Below are positions 9,901 to 18,044 of a stretch of DNA of 64,000 nt, piece by piece. The notes under the pieces are model-generated. The model had not been told where the DNA came from and did not search any database. It worked only from the letters and a program-made list of their open reading frames with translations. Every line of letters begins with the position of its first letter. Position 1 is the stretch's first letter. This DNA is from Reinekea thalattae (GTDB lineage: Bacteria; Pseudomonadota; Gammaproteobacteria; Pseudomonadales; Natronospirillaceae). Where the stretch lies: the NCBI RefSeq assembly GCF_008041945.1, contig NZ_VKAD01000001.1:2170001-2234000 (forward strand), written 5' to 3'. The position numbers and the translations under genes are program-made.

Positions 9901-10498
9901 CGCCAAGTTTAATAAGAGAGTTTAGCGAAACCGCTAGCATTAATCCGTGACGATAACGATGAGTCTCAATTTTTCGAGTCACCAGAATAATCGAAAATAG
10001 GGTGATTAGCGTAATAACTGCAAGATTCAGAAAATTAGAATCATTCAGGTGTTGGGCCGAAGACAGCAGTCGAATGGATTGAGTAACCACCGTCAGTTGC
10101 GAAGCGATATAGGGAATCACGGCGACGCTGCAAATTAAGGTTGTTAACAAGGCGATGCCGCGTTTTTTGCTGTATCGCGAAGATAAGAAGTCGGCAATCG
10201 ATGTGGTATTTTGTTTCTTCGCAACGGTGACGATTTTTGACAGGATTGGATGGCCGAATAAAAACATCAGCGCAGGACCTAAATATAAGGGGATGAAGGC
10301 CAGTTCATCATTGGTTGACGCAGTAACTGTGCTGTAAAAGGTCCAGCCTGAGCAATAGACCGCAAGCGATAGCGAATAAATAAAGGGTCGTATCGGCTTG
10401 GTTAATTGCCTGCCAGTTCGGCTGTCGCCCCAAAGGCTGATTCCTATAAAGCAAAGGATATAAAGCACAACGGAAATCAATAATAGCCAAGGGCTCAT
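6995..10498 (-). CDS. crbS: Sodium/solute symporter-hybrid histidine kinase, CrbS/MxtR type
   Basis: Membrane sensor kinase of 1167 residues. Order: a sodium:solute symporter (SSS/SLC5) domain with about 13 membrane spans (roughly 1-520); a linker; a PAS domain (about 640-760); a coiled coil; a HisKA domain with His819 (LASHDILQPL); a HATPase domain with GLGIAEED and GVGLGLA boxes; and a C-terminal receiver with Asp1092 (LLIIDYDL). The terminal receiver separates it from CbrA and fits CrbS/MxtR, which govern acetate metabolism. Its transport module probably senses or moves a substrate. Phosphotransfer to the convergent LuxR regulator is inferred. The ATG lacks a strong ribosome site. Confidence 0.88.
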   Translation of the reverse strand: MSPWLLLISVVLYILCFIGISLWGDSRTGRQLTKPIRPFIYSLSLAVYCSGWTFYSTVTASTNDELAFIPLYLGPALMFLFGHPILSKIVTVAKKQNTTSIADFLSSRYSKKRGIALLTTLICSVAVIPYIASQLTVVTQSIRLLSSAQHLNDSNFLNLAVITLITLFSIILVTRKIETHRYRHGLMLAVSLNSLIKLGALIILAIYIVFVFYAQPSQFTNDLVSYQILSRQDIDSGFITQIIVSAGAILVFPKQFHVSAVECNSHRNLRSARWLFPLYLLVVGLTILPIAAAHNRIFHEGLGMTAEAFMLFVPHIGDHMWLTVLMFIGVFSASLVMVVLATFTLSTMITNDALLPTMLKGRLSRDKHFFGTKILMTRRVVILFIVLLAWLYNLSFNQDGDLTTNGLIAFSLIFQVVPAMLFGLYWRKANAFGAYAGMIGGCLVWFWTLMVPILIGHGWLAETLLTNGPFSINWLRPEHLFGSRFEDPLTHCIFFSLLANCFLLFQISSVTKTTLTGRLQAAAFILPSHHSHDTRYQKPNIKTNELVNLLARFSGDAQVKNWLTDYELAHNIHVLNNAEPSIDFIRFVERKLAGIVGANSARAMLQSTLSGRDMYLEEVVSFFDATSKAIHFNQQVLSSTLENIDSGVAVMDRHLKLAAWNKTYLEMYPYPTEKLKVGTAAEDLIRHHLINSDFHGADIEDEINKRLKYLSTGSAFNFIRVRKNGQVLDMRGNPIPDGGLVITFSDITEHVQTQEALKQSKQNLEQRVAERTAQIDQMNKDLRAEIKERERAQTLLLEAKNEAEQANKSKSRFLALASHDILQPLNAARLYSAALHENYSEDATLTKLESALRSTEELISTLLEIAKLDGISKDALKENVELNSLFNSIADEFSAQAKNKGLRLIVRPNNYFVKSEARSLRRVIQNLVSNAIKYTRNGGVLLVARKRQGGIVIQVWDSGLGIAEEDIKQIFEDFQRLDQHHHEAEGVGLGLAVVSRISQHLNHPIEVKSKVNKGSMFEISVPESTATNSPLPAEVVHTAHQLALNILVVDDDSRNIDALKTLLTGWGCQVSTALSAQQAFDQSEAPDLLIIDYDLTKDKRDKQNNGLALYSELQQHWQGKKVPAILVTAHPDLAIKQAAEEQNIGYLSKPIKAIALRAMINASVYGR

Positions 10499-10590
10499 AG
10501 GTAAAGACTCATGTTTTCAGGTAGAGTTGGTTTAACGGTTTACTATCGACTCTAGTACACTAACAAGCAAACCATAAAAGTAAAAACATT

Positions 10591-11604
10591 ATGAAAAAGC
10601 AGATACTCAAAGCCTCATCGGAACCGACAAAAGTCGGTGTTCTATTGGTGAATTTAGGCACACCTGATCGTTTAACCGTGACCAGTGTTCGGCGTTATCT
10701 ACGGGAGTTTTTATCCGACAGCCGGGTGATTAACCTACCTCGATGGTTATGGTTACCGATCTTAAACCTCATTGTCTTGGTGGTTCGGCCGCGAAAATCG
10801 CTAGAAGCCTATCGTAAAGTCTGGTTAGAAAAGCAAGATCAGTCGCCGCTGCTTTATTACACCCAACAATTGACTCAAAAGTTAGCGGATAAGCGAGCAG
10901 ACATCGAACTGGCTTTTGCGATGCGTTATGGTCAGCCAGCCATTGCTCAGCAAATAGAACACTTGCAGCAAAAAGGCTGTAATCGATTGTTGATTGTACC
11001 GTTGTATCCACAATATTCCGCGACAACGAATGCCACCGTGGTCGATCACGTTGCCAAACATTTGAAGTCTTTGGTGTGGCAGCCAACGATTCGGATAGCA
11101 GATCCTTGGTTTGCGCAACCGAACTATATCAATGCACTGAAACGCCAAGTCGAGCAGGCCATTGCCGAGGGTTATCAGCCGGATAAAATCCTGTTGTCAT
11201 TTCATGGTTTGCCGAATGCATCCATTGATCAGGGCGACCCATACTATTATCAATGTTTGGAAACCGGGCGGCTTTTAACACAAGCCTTGGGTAAAAATAG
11301 CAATGAAGTCTTAGTGACGTTCCAGAGTCGGTTTGGTCCGGCGCAGTGGTTGCAGCCCTATACCTCAGAAACGCTAGAGGCGTTGCCAGAACAGGGTGTT
11401 AAAAAACTATTGGTGTTAACGCCAGGCTTTGTTGCTGACTGTATTGAGACGTTGGAAGAAATCGCCATTGAGGGGGCAGAAGAGTTTATTGCTGCTGGTG
11501 GCGAGCATTGCCGAGTATTGCCCTGTTTAAATGATAGCGAATTAGGTATTGAAGTAATGGATGCGGTTATTAATGAAGGCATTGCCGGATGGCATAAGGC
11601 TTAG
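10591..11604 (+). CDS. hemH: Ferrochelatase
   Basis: Inserts ferrous iron into protoporphyrin IX, the last step of haem synthesis, usually at the cytoplasmic face of the inner membrane. 337 residues with the N-terminal LLVNLGTP signature, catalytic His205 in LLSFHGLP, the conserved FQSRFGPAQWL stretch and Glu286 in ADCIETLEE. It is divergent from the symporter kinase with only 92 bases between them. The ribosome site before the ATG is weak (TAAAAGTAAAAAC). Confidence 0.96.
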   Translation: MKKQILKASSEPTKVGVLLVNLGTPDRLTVTSVRRYLREFLSDSRVINLPRWLWLPILNLIVLVVRPRKSLEAYRKVWLEKQDQSPLLYYTQQLTQKLADKRADIELAFAMRYGQPAIAQQIEHLQQKGCNRLLIVPLYPQYSATTNATVVDHVAKHLKSLVWQPTIRIADPWFAQPNYINALKRQVEQAIAEGYQPDKILLSFHGLPNASIDQGDPYYYQCLETGRLLTQALGKNSNEVLVTFQSRFGPAQWLQPYTSETLEALPEQGVKKLLVLTPGFVADCIETLEEIAIEGAEEFIAAGGEHCRVLPCLNDSELGIEVMDAVINEGIAGWHKA

Positions 11605-11641
11605 AGGGTGTTGAGAAAACTAATAAAAGTAAAATAAAAAC

Positions 11642-11682
11642 AGCGCCCTTATTCTTGTTTTTAGATGGGCGCTTTAGATTTT
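11642..11682 (+). terminator. Possible weak terminator after hemH
   Basis: A 7-bp GC-rich stem AGCGCCC / GGGCGCT with an 18-base loop, followed by TTAGATTTTAA. The long loop and broken T run make this uncertain. Confidence 0.4.
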
Positions 11683-11831
11683 AATGTCCACTCTGTTTTT
11701 GTTTTTATTGTTGAGTTTCATTTTTTATTAGTGAATCTAATATAGCAGGCAGTGTGCCAATATCGCTTTCCCCTTTAAAATCAATGAGATACGCAATGGT
11801 GGTTAAAAATCAACCAGTTTCGCATAGGCGA

Positions 11832-11880
11832 GGTAACACTCTGCGTGATTCTGGGTAACACCTTTGCTTCGCGGTAACAC
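11832..11880. repeat. Three GGTAACAC direct repeats
   Basis: The octamer GGTAACAC appears three times at 22- and 19-base spacing, 79-127 bases before the HlyU-like start. The spacing is near two helical turns, so this could be a binding array for a regulator of the downstream gene, or a decayed repeat. Confidence 0.5.
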
Positions 11881-11958
11881 TTTCTTGGAGTGTTCTTGTA
11901 AGCTGTTGATATTTAAGGGTTAATTTAAATAGTTAGATAGGAATTTAAGGGTAATAGT

Positions 11959-12231
11959 ATGTTTGGTTGGTTTAAGAAGTCACCTGCAGCACCAGTGAAG
12001 CAGGTATGGGTTGAGCATAATGGCTTTCGTATTTGCGCAACGCCAATTGCAGAAGCTGGGCAATATCGAGTGAGCGGTATTATTGAAAAGGGTGAAGATG
12101 AGGCTGTAAAACAGCATCGCTTTGTTCGCGCCGACCTGATCGCTAATAAGGATGAGGCCGACGCATTCAGTGTGTTAAAGGCCAAGCTGATGATTGACCA
12201 GATGGGCGATGCTATCTTTAGTGATGATTAA
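11959..12231 (+). CDS. HlyU family protein
   Basis: Small 90-residue protein. It begins MFGWFKKS, followed by a compact domain with HNGFRICATP, YRVSGIIEKG and HRFVRADLI, then a helix ending KAKLMIDQMGD. This layout matches the short HlyU domain family (PF10115), named after a Vibrio haemolysin regulator but mostly uncharacterised and lacking an obvious helix-turn-helix here. The ATG has an AAGGGT ribosome site. It converges on hslO with only 18 bases between the stops. Confidence 0.75.
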   Translation: MFGWFKKSPAAPVKQVWVEHNGFRICATPIAEAGQYRVSGIIEKGEDEAVKQHRFVRADLIANKDEADAFSVLKAKLMIDQMGDAIFSDD

Positions 12232-12249
12232 TCGTTTATTGATGTCGAG

Positions 12250-13128
12250 CTAGTTAATGGCGTCGTTCGCTTTGGGTGAGAACATCGCCTTAACTTGCTC
12301 AATGTTATAGGCGTACTTTGAATGGCAGAACTGACAGTCAATTTCGATAAGTTTCTGCTCTTCTACTAAAGAGAGTGCCTCGTCTTGGCCAAGCGTTAAG
12401 ATTGCATTGGTTGAGCGCTCTTCACTGCAAGTACATTCAAAACGATGTTGATGCGATGGGTAAAGTCGTACGGTTTCTTCATGAAACAGGCGATGCAAGA
12501 TGGTTTCACTGCTTAACTCTAGCGCTTCTTCTGGTTTTAGAGTGTCGGCAAGAAAGTTGATGCGGTCCCAGTCTTCGTCGTCATCCTGACTTAGGCTGCT
12601 TTCACTGGCCGAATGCGGCATCGATTGCAGCATAAATCCTGACGCTTTTTGTTGGTCAGCAAATAACCAAATGCGTGTTTTGATCTGCTCCGATTGCAAA
12701 AAGTAGTTTTCGAGTACCTTTTCTAACGTTAATTCGTCGTCATTAATAAGCACAATGCCTTGATAGCGCTGGCCTTTGTCTGGGTCGATCGTGATCGCAA
12801 GCTGACCTTCGCCAAGTAACTCTCCGCTGTCGTCAAAGTCGTCGTTGTACTGTGCTATTGCGCGCACGGCCTCGTTATTGCGGCATTCTGCCATCAGTGT
12901 ACGTACCTGCCCTTGACCTTTTACCTGCAGTGATAAAATTCCGTCAAACTTGATGGTGTCACTGAGCATGGCGGTGGCTGCCATAAATTGACCGATCAGC
13001 TTTTGCACACCAACGGGATAGTTGTGTTTGCCTAAAACCTCTTGGAACGATTGGCTTAGTTGGGTAATTTCACCGCGGATTGGGGTGTGCTCAAATAGAA
13101 AGCGAGTGGTTGCGTCTGTGTAATTCAT
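12250..13128 (-). CDS. hslO: Redox-regulated chaperone Hsp33
   Basis: Holdase chaperone switched on by oxidation in the cytoplasm. 292 residues with the C-terminal zinc switch Cys232-x-Cys234 and Cys265-x-x-Cys268 (CxC...CxxC), the exact redox motif of Hsp33. The N-terminal domain carries the family SLQVKGQG stretch. It lies 12 bases after hslR on the same strand, the usual heat-shock pair. Confidence 0.96.
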   Translation of the reverse strand: MNYTDATTRFLFEHTPIRGEITQLSQSFQEVLGKHNYPVGVQKLIGQFMAATAMLSDTIKFDGILSLQVKGQGQVRTLMAECRNNEAVRAIAQYNDDFDDSGELLGEGQLAITIDPDKGQRYQGIVLINDDELTLEKVLENYFLQSEQIKTRIWLFADQQKASGFMLQSMPHSASESSLSQDDDEDWDRINFLADTLKPEEALELSSETILHRLFHEETVRLYPSHQHRFECTCSEERSTNAILTLGQDEALSLVEEQKLIEIDCQFCHSKYAYNIEQVKAMFSPKANDAIN

Positions 13129-13140
13129 GGCTGGTGTCGT

Positions 13141-13545
13141 TTAATCCGGTTGGTTGATATTTTTGAAGCGAATAATGTCTCGTCGTTGCTTCTTGTTCGG
13201 TCGCTGATCGCTGTAGTTAGCGCCCAGATTCAGAGTTTTGCGGGTTTGTGCATTCGCCTCGCGCTTTTTAATTGAGTCTTCGGTTTCAGTATAGAGTTTC
13301 TGTGCTTCTGGTGCGCCAAGCCTTTTATCGCTGATACCCTGTACGATAATGGTTTTCTCATCCCAACCTATCTGCATACGAAGCTGTGCACCGAGTTCAA
13401 CGGTTCGGCTGGGCTTGGCTTTTGTTTTGTTGTAATGCACCTTGCCACCTTCGACAGCGGCCTTTGCTAGCGCTCGAGTTTTAAAGAACCGGGCGGCCCA
13501 AAGCCATTTATCTAAGCGCACATTGTCGGTTTGTTCTGTGGTCAT
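13141..13545 (-). CDS. hslR: Ribosome-associated heat shock protein Hsp15
   Basis: S4-domain RNA-binding protein of 134 residues that rescues stalled 50S subunits carrying nascent peptide. The S4 fold is visible at the start (VRLDKWLWAARFFKTR, then AKAAVEGGKVHYN), followed by a basic C-terminal tail (KKQRRD). Located directly upstream of hslO and probably co-transcribed. Confidence 0.94.
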   Translation of the reverse strand: MTTEQTDNVRLDKWLWAARFFKTRALAKAAVEGGKVHYNKTKAKPSRTVELGAQLRMQIGWDEKTIIVQGISDKRLGAPEAQKLYTETEDSIKKREANAQTRKTLNLGANYSDQRPNKKQRRDIIRFKNINQPD

Positions 13546-13757
13546 AAGAGAGGTCGCTATTAATCTTAAAGAGGCATCGTTTGTCTAGGTGAATACCGAT
13601 GCGCTAAACCAACAAAATAAGGGCATTGTTGAAATATGCAAGCATTGGGCGATGTTACAGCAGTCAGAATGTTTTCTGTGTGGCGACTATTAGTAGTTCG
13701 GCGATTCCTAGAGCCATGCTAAACTAGCACCAAGTTTAATCAGGTGGGATCGTAGTG

Positions 13758-14588
13758 ATGGGAAATGAGCAGCCAGGAAGTCTGTTGTCGTTAGGCGTTG
13801 CAGAATTGGATATGGCACCGCTAATGGCATTAGCAGAGCGCGCATCTAAGGCTATTCTAGAAATTTATGCTGATGAGTCTCTGTGGCAGCAACAAGCCAA
13901 GTCTGATGACACTCCAGTGACCGCGGCTGATATTAAATCGTCAGAAATTTTAGTGGCAGGGTTACCGTCTATTGTAGATTGCCCGGTTGTTTCAGAAGAA
14001 GCTTTACCTAGTTACGAACAACGCAAAGATTGGCCGCTCTATTGGTTAATTGACCCTATCGACGGTACCAAAGAATTTATTAATCGTACCGGCGAATTTG
14101 TCATTAATGTGGCGTTGATGCATAACCATCAGCCGGTGTTCGGACTGATCTATCAAATTGTTAATGGCCGTGCTTGGTGGGGTGGCCCGAGTGTCGGTGC
14201 TTACACGAATGAGCCAGTCAGAGCGCTTGAAAAACAGTTGCCAGAAGCGAAAAAAACACTCTTTGCGTTAGGTTCTAGACGCTCAGAATGGCGTGGTGGT
14301 TGGCGTGACCGGTTAGACAGTGAAGGCATAGAGGTGTCGGTTAAACCAATTGGCAGTGCTTTAAAATTTGCCTATCTTGCCGATGGCTCAGCGGATTTCT
14401 ATCCGCGTTTGGGGTTAACCAGCGAGTGGGATACCGCAGCGCCTCAAGCGATTTTAGCAGCTACCGGAGGCGCCATTGTGCAATGGAATGGCCAGCCTAT
14501 TGAATACGGTAAAGAAGATACATTGAACCCGTATTTTATTGCTGTCCGTGAGCAAAGCCTATTGGACTATTTTGTTGAGCAGTCGTAG
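13758..14588 (+). CDS. cysQ: 3'(2'),5'-bisphosphate nucleotidase CysQ
   Basis: Inositol-monophosphatase-fold enzyme that hydrolyses 3'-phosphoadenosine 5'-phosphate, protecting sulfate assimilation. About 276 residues with the family metal motifs: TPVTAAD, VSEE, WLIDPIDGTKEF and EWDTAAPQA. A GTG at 13755 opens the frame, but AGGTGGGA at 13742-13749 is best spaced for the ATG at 13758, which I use. A weak hairpin TCAGCCA / TGGCTGA (14597-14624) lies just beyond the stop. Confidence 0.94.
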   Translation: MGNEQPGSLLSLGVAELDMAPLMALAERASKAILEIYADESLWQQQAKSDDTPVTAADIKSSEILVAGLPSIVDCPVVSEEALPSYEQRKDWPLYWLIDPIDGTKEFINRTGEFVINVALMHNHQPVFGLIYQIVNGRAWWGGPSVGAYTNEPVRALEKQLPEAKKTLFALGSRRSEWRGGWRDRLDSEGIEVSVKPIGSALKFAYLADGSADFYPRLGLTSEWDTAAPQAILAATGGAIVQWNGQPIEYGKEDTLNPYFIAVREQSLLDYFVEQS

Positions 14589-14651
14589 GAGATTAATCAG
14601 CCATCACCTGTTGGTTGTGGCTGAATTGTAAAAATAAGAGTGTTGAGGATA

Positions 14652-15536
14652 TTAGCTGCGGTGATTATTAATTACCGAAACAATGCCCATTTCACTAAAT
14701 TCATCGATCATAGACTCTAAATCATACGAACCGAGGCCGGTGTATTCGTAGATTAGATTCTGGATTTGCTCCCACTCTGTAAAGTGGTCGCTTTTGCCTA
14801 AAATCTTGGCGCAGCCACAGATGTATTCAGCGATTTTTAATACTGCCAGTAATGACTTTTTATCGTTACTGGCTGAGCTGTTGGCCGAGAACACATTCGT
14901 CGTACTGTGGTGATCAGCAATGCATTCACAGATCACTTTCGGCAGCTTCCAAGCTCTGGCGATATAGTAACCAATGACCGCATGGTTGGTCTTAAAGAGT
15001 TCATTTTCAGTATCGATGATACGGGAATACTTTCCGCTGTAGCATTCTGGAAGGCAATCCATGTAATTAGCAAAGCGTCGGTTCATCAGTACGATACCGA
15101 CGTTGTGGAATAGGCCAAGCAAATAGGCTTCGTCAACCAATGGCATACCGATTTTTTTAGCGACGTGTTTGCAAACAACCGCGACATCGAACGAGGTATC
15201 CCAAAAGTTATTCAGTTTTACGATGTCTTGGTCACTCAGTTCACCGCGAATACTGATGCCATTGATAATATTAATGACGGTTGTAACACCTAGTAGGATA
15301 GTCGCCTGCTGTACCGAGTTGATGTGATTAACAAGGCCATAGGCACTGGAGTTGACAATTTTCAGCATAGTGCCGGATAAGCCAACATCTTGGGCGATCA
15401 ACTCTGCTATGCGATGGATGTCAGGCTCTGGAGCAAATTGCTCCATTTGCAGGTCAACCATGATTTGAGGTTGGGGAGGGACGCTTATGCCGAGTAGGAT
15501 CTGTTCAATTTTTTGATTGTCGAGTTCAATGGTCAT
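14652..15536 (-). CDS. HDOD domain protein
   Basis: Single-domain cytoplasmic protein of 294 residues. An HDOD region spans about residues 20-220, with the family patterns ELIAQDVGLSGTMLKIVNSS, INSVQQATILLG and LLGLFHNVGIVLM. The catalytic HD doublet of true HD hydrolases is not retained, as is normal for HDOD. Such proteins act in signalling, chemotaxis or cyclic-di-GMP networks; no partner gene is adjacent to narrow this. It converges on cysQ. Confidence 0.88.
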   Translation of the reverse strand: MTIELDNQKIEQILLGISVPPQPQIMVDLQMEQFAPEPDIHRIAELIAQDVGLSGTMLKIVNSSAYGLVNHINSVQQATILLGVTTVINIINGISIRGELSDQDIVKLNNFWDTSFDVAVVCKHVAKKIGMPLVDEAYLLGLFHNVGIVLMNRRFANYMDCLPECYSGKYSRIIDTENELFKTNHAVIGYYIARAWKLPKVICECIADHHSTTNVFSANSSASNDKKSLLAVLKIAEYICGCAKILGKSDHFTEWEQIQNLIYEYTGLGSYDLESMIDEFSEMGIVSVINNHRS

Positions 15537-15647
15537 AATACAAGCACCGCTTAAATGTCGGTCAGAGTTTATCAGTGTATGATTTTTACAGGTAAGTATT
15601 TTTTTACTTAGCGTTAATTTTTAAGAAATATCGAAAGGATTATTGAT

Positions 15648-16844
15648 TTGAACACAGAGCCAATGCGCCTAAATAAAGGCGCCGAGCGCCGCATTAAAGC
15701 TGGACACCACTGGGTGTATGCCAATGAGGTTGACCAACAAGCATCGCCGCTAAAGGGCTATCAGGCCGGTGAGGTGGTGAATGTTATTGACCATCGAGGT
15801 AAGGCATTGGGCAGCTTTATGGTCAATCCAAATGCGTTAATTTGTGCTCGACTGGTGTCGCGCCGAGCGGATCGTGAACTCTCCAGCTCATTGATTAAAA
15901 ATCGACTAAAACAGGCGTTAGCGTTGCGACAGTATTGCTACGATCAGCCCTATTATCGATGGGTTTATGGCGACAGTGATGGCCTGTCAGGGCTGGTGGT
16001 CGATCGATTTGGCGACATTCTTTCGGTTCAGGTATCGACTCAAGGCATGGAGCGTTGTCTAGAAACGGTTATCGATCACCTGGTTCGTCTGGTTCAGCCG
16101 AAAGGTATATTGTTGAAAAACGATGGCAAGATGCGCTCGGTTGAAGGCTTGGAGTCATACGTTCGCGTGGCTTATGGCGAAGTGCCGGATGAGGTCGAGA
16201 TAATTGAAAATGGCGTCAGCTTTATCGCTCCCATTATGACAGGCCAGAAGACAGGCTGGTTTTATGATCATCGAGCCAATCGTCAGTTGGCTGCCAGTTT
16301 TGCTAAAGATAAAACAGTACTTGATGTCTTCAGTTATCTCGGTGGCTGGGGTTTAACGGCTGGCGTTAATGGTGCAAGTCACGTCACCTGTGTTGACGCC
16401 TCGGGCTTGGCTCTAGCTGGCGTACAACAAAATGCTGAACGTAATGGCCTAGCCGATAAAGTAGCGACACTCGAAGGCGATGCCTTTGAAATCTTGCAGC
16501 AGCTGAATGAAGAGAAGCAGCGTTTTGATGTGGTGATTATCGATCCGCCAGCCTTTATTACACGCCGAAAAGATATTGAAGCCGGTGAGCGGGCGTATCA
16601 AAAGTTGGTTGAGGCAGCGATGAAGCTGGTTAATTACGGCGGTATTTTAGTCAGTGCGAGCTGCTCGATGCATTTAGAGACGGATCGTCTCCGCGACATG
16701 GTACGCAGCTCTGCTCGTAAGTTGGAACGACACGCGCAAATATTGGCTGAAGGCAGCCAAGGAACGGATCATCCAGTACTGCCTGCAGTCAGAGAGACAC
16801 GTTACATTAAAGCAATTTTTGCTGCGATTACGCCAAACCTTTAG
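15648..16844 (+). CDS. rlmI: 23S rRNA m5C1962 methyltransferase RlmI
   Basis: SAM-dependent RNA methyltransferase of 398 residues. An N-terminal PUA domain (about 1-80) precedes the Rossmann methyltransferase domain with LDVFSYLGGWGL (SAM loop), VIIDPPAF (catalytic motif IV) and SASCSMH (catalytic Cys). The start is a TTG at 15648 with GAAAGGA eight bases upstream. The first ATG, five codons later, has no well-placed ribosome site, so TTG is preferred. An 11-bp inverted repeat overlaps its stop codon. Confidence 0.92.
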   Translation: MNTEPMRLNKGAERRIKAGHHWVYANEVDQQASPLKGYQAGEVVNVIDHRGKALGSFMVNPNALICARLVSRRADRELSSSLIKNRLKQALALRQYCYDQPYYRWVYGDSDGLSGLVVDRFGDILSVQVSTQGMERCLETVIDHLVRLVQPKGILLKNDGKMRSVEGLESYVRVAYGEVPDEVEIIENGVSFIAPIMTGQKTGWFYDHRANRQLAASFAKDKTVLDVFSYLGGWGLTAGVNGASHVTCVDASGLALAGVQQNAERNGLADKVATLEGDAFEILQQLNEEKQRFDVVIIDPPAFITRRKDIEAGERAYQKLVEAAMKLVNYGGILVSASCSMHLETDRLRDMVRSSARKLERHAQILAEGSQGTDHPVLPAVRETRYIKAIFAAITPNL

Positions 16845-16876
16845 CGCTGACCGGCACGCCGCTACCGCTAAAGGTT
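16836..16876. repeat. Inverted repeat spanning the rlmI stop
   Basis: AACCTTTAGCG (16836-16846) and CGCTAAAGGTT (16866-16876) form a perfect 11-bp stem with a 19-base loop. The left arm includes the rlmI stop codon. It sits between convergent rlmI and the imelysin-like gene, so it could end transcription from both sides, but neither side has a good T run. Confidence 0.6.
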
Positions 16877-16886
16877 GGTATGGGAT

Positions 16887-18044
16887 TTATTCTAATAACA
16901 AGGATGTGTCGAATTGACGCATAAGCTGCACGAAATAGACCGAAACGGCAGCAACTGAGCTACGTGCCAGTTGCCATTGTTCGCTCGCTTCGGTATCCAG
17001 CGGGTAGTTTTCCGGAAGCTGTTCAGTTGCCGCTATGCTGTCGGCAACACTCTGTTGTAGCTCATCTGCACTGAAAGATAGGGCTGCAATAGAGTTTACC
17101 CAGTCAGTAAAGGCGTTACTGTCACCTGGCTGGCCGACGAAACTCTGTACGCTTTGCAGCATGCCAACTGGGTAGTTGCGGCCTGAGCCACTGAGTAACG
17201 CATAGTGATGCCATTCAGGGTCGGATAAAGCGGTTTCTTCGAACATAAACTGCAATAGATCAATCATCACATAGCGCTGAAAGCTCTGCAGAACCAAGTT
17301 GAGTTGCGCCCGTTCCGGTAACTCGTTGAACTGCTCGCTTTGCCAGCGAATCACTGCTTGATTGATTTGCTCTTGTAGCACGCTTGCCGCTACAGCTAGG
17401 TAGTTAAAACGACGCTCGACATTGACATCAGATTCATCGCCACGCAGTGTCCAGTTGCCTTCGATTGGCGCTTTCCATAATAAAAACTCGATCACAGGGA
17501 AGCCCAAAGAAGGGGATTCTTCATCCATTAAACGATGTTGCCGTCTCAGCGTACTCTCGTTCAATGGAATTTCTAACTCGTGAACAAGTCCGCTGTATGG
17601 GTATTCTGGGATACCACCGATGTAGCCGGGTAAAAATGGCCGAGTGTCGATTAGGTCAATAAGCTCATGGAAGGGCTTAATTTCACTGTAAGAAAACGGC
17701 TTTTGGAAATAGAGTTCCGAGCGACGCCAGCTTTCAAGGCAAAGACCAAAGGTTTCTTGGGCGTTGAGTTGATGGCTAGCAGATGCATCGCTGACAAAGG
17801 TCGCAATATCTTCAAACAAAAGGTTGCACTGAGTTTGGGTTTCTAGCACCGATGCAATCGCCGACTGTCTGAAATAATTGGCAGAATCTGTAAAGCTAGC
17901 AGTCGTTACAGTCGGTGAGTCACTGACCTCGCTGCTTGGCTCTCCATGAGCGTCATCCACCGGTTGGCTTTGGCTTGATGTTTCGGTGCTGTCACATGCG
18001 GTTAACAGTCCGAGTACCAATATCAAGAAAAACGTTTTGTTCAC
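16887..18044 (-). CDS. Imelysin-like (M75 family) lipoprotein
   Basis: Predicted lipoprotein of 385 residues with lipobox LLTAC (Cys17) and a low-complexity Ser/Asp linker. The body is helical and looks like the imelysin/insulin-cleaving membrane protease fold: two alpha bundles, with CLESWRRSELYF early and GFPVIEFLLW at 181-190. In imelysins that last motif is GxHxxExxLW; here the His position is Pro183, so metal binding may be lost. Imelysins are iron-linked periplasmic proteins. The start is GTG, overlapping the stop of the upstream HAD gene by 4 bases (GTGA), so the two are translationally coupled. Confidence 0.72.
   Translation of the reverse strand: MNKTFFLILVLGLLTACDSTETSSQSQPVDDAHGEPSSEVSDSPTVTTASFTDSANYFRQSAIASVLETQTQCNLLFEDIATFVSDASASHQLNAQETFGLCLESWRRSELYFQKPFSYSEIKPFHELIDLIDTRPFLPGYIGGIPEYPYSGLVHELEIPLNESTLRRQHRLMDEESPSLGFPVIEFLLWKAPIEGNWTLRGDESDVNVERRFNYLAVAASVLQEQINQAVIRWQSEQFNELPERAQLNLVLQSFQRYVMIDLLQFMFEETALSDPEWHHYALLSGSGRNYPVGMLQSVQSFVGQPGDSNAFTDWVNSIAALSFSADELQQSVADSIAATEQLPENYPLDTEASEQWQLARSSVAAVSVYFVQLMRQFDTSLLLE

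Larger units (their letters stand above)
11605..11958. other. Intergenic region with GGTAACAC repeats
   Basis: 354 bases between hemH and the HlyU-like gene. It contains a possible weak terminator (AGCGCCC 11642-11648 pairing with GGGCGCT 11667-11673, then a T-rich stretch) for hemH. It also contains three copies of GGTAACAC at 11832-11839, 11854-11861 and 11873-11880, spaced 22 and 19 bases. No gene is evident. Confidence 0.5.

Noticed and set aside
10308-10490. 60-residue open frame inside the symporter-kinase gene
   Set aside because: Same-strand shadow of the long hydrophobic coding region, no independent signals.
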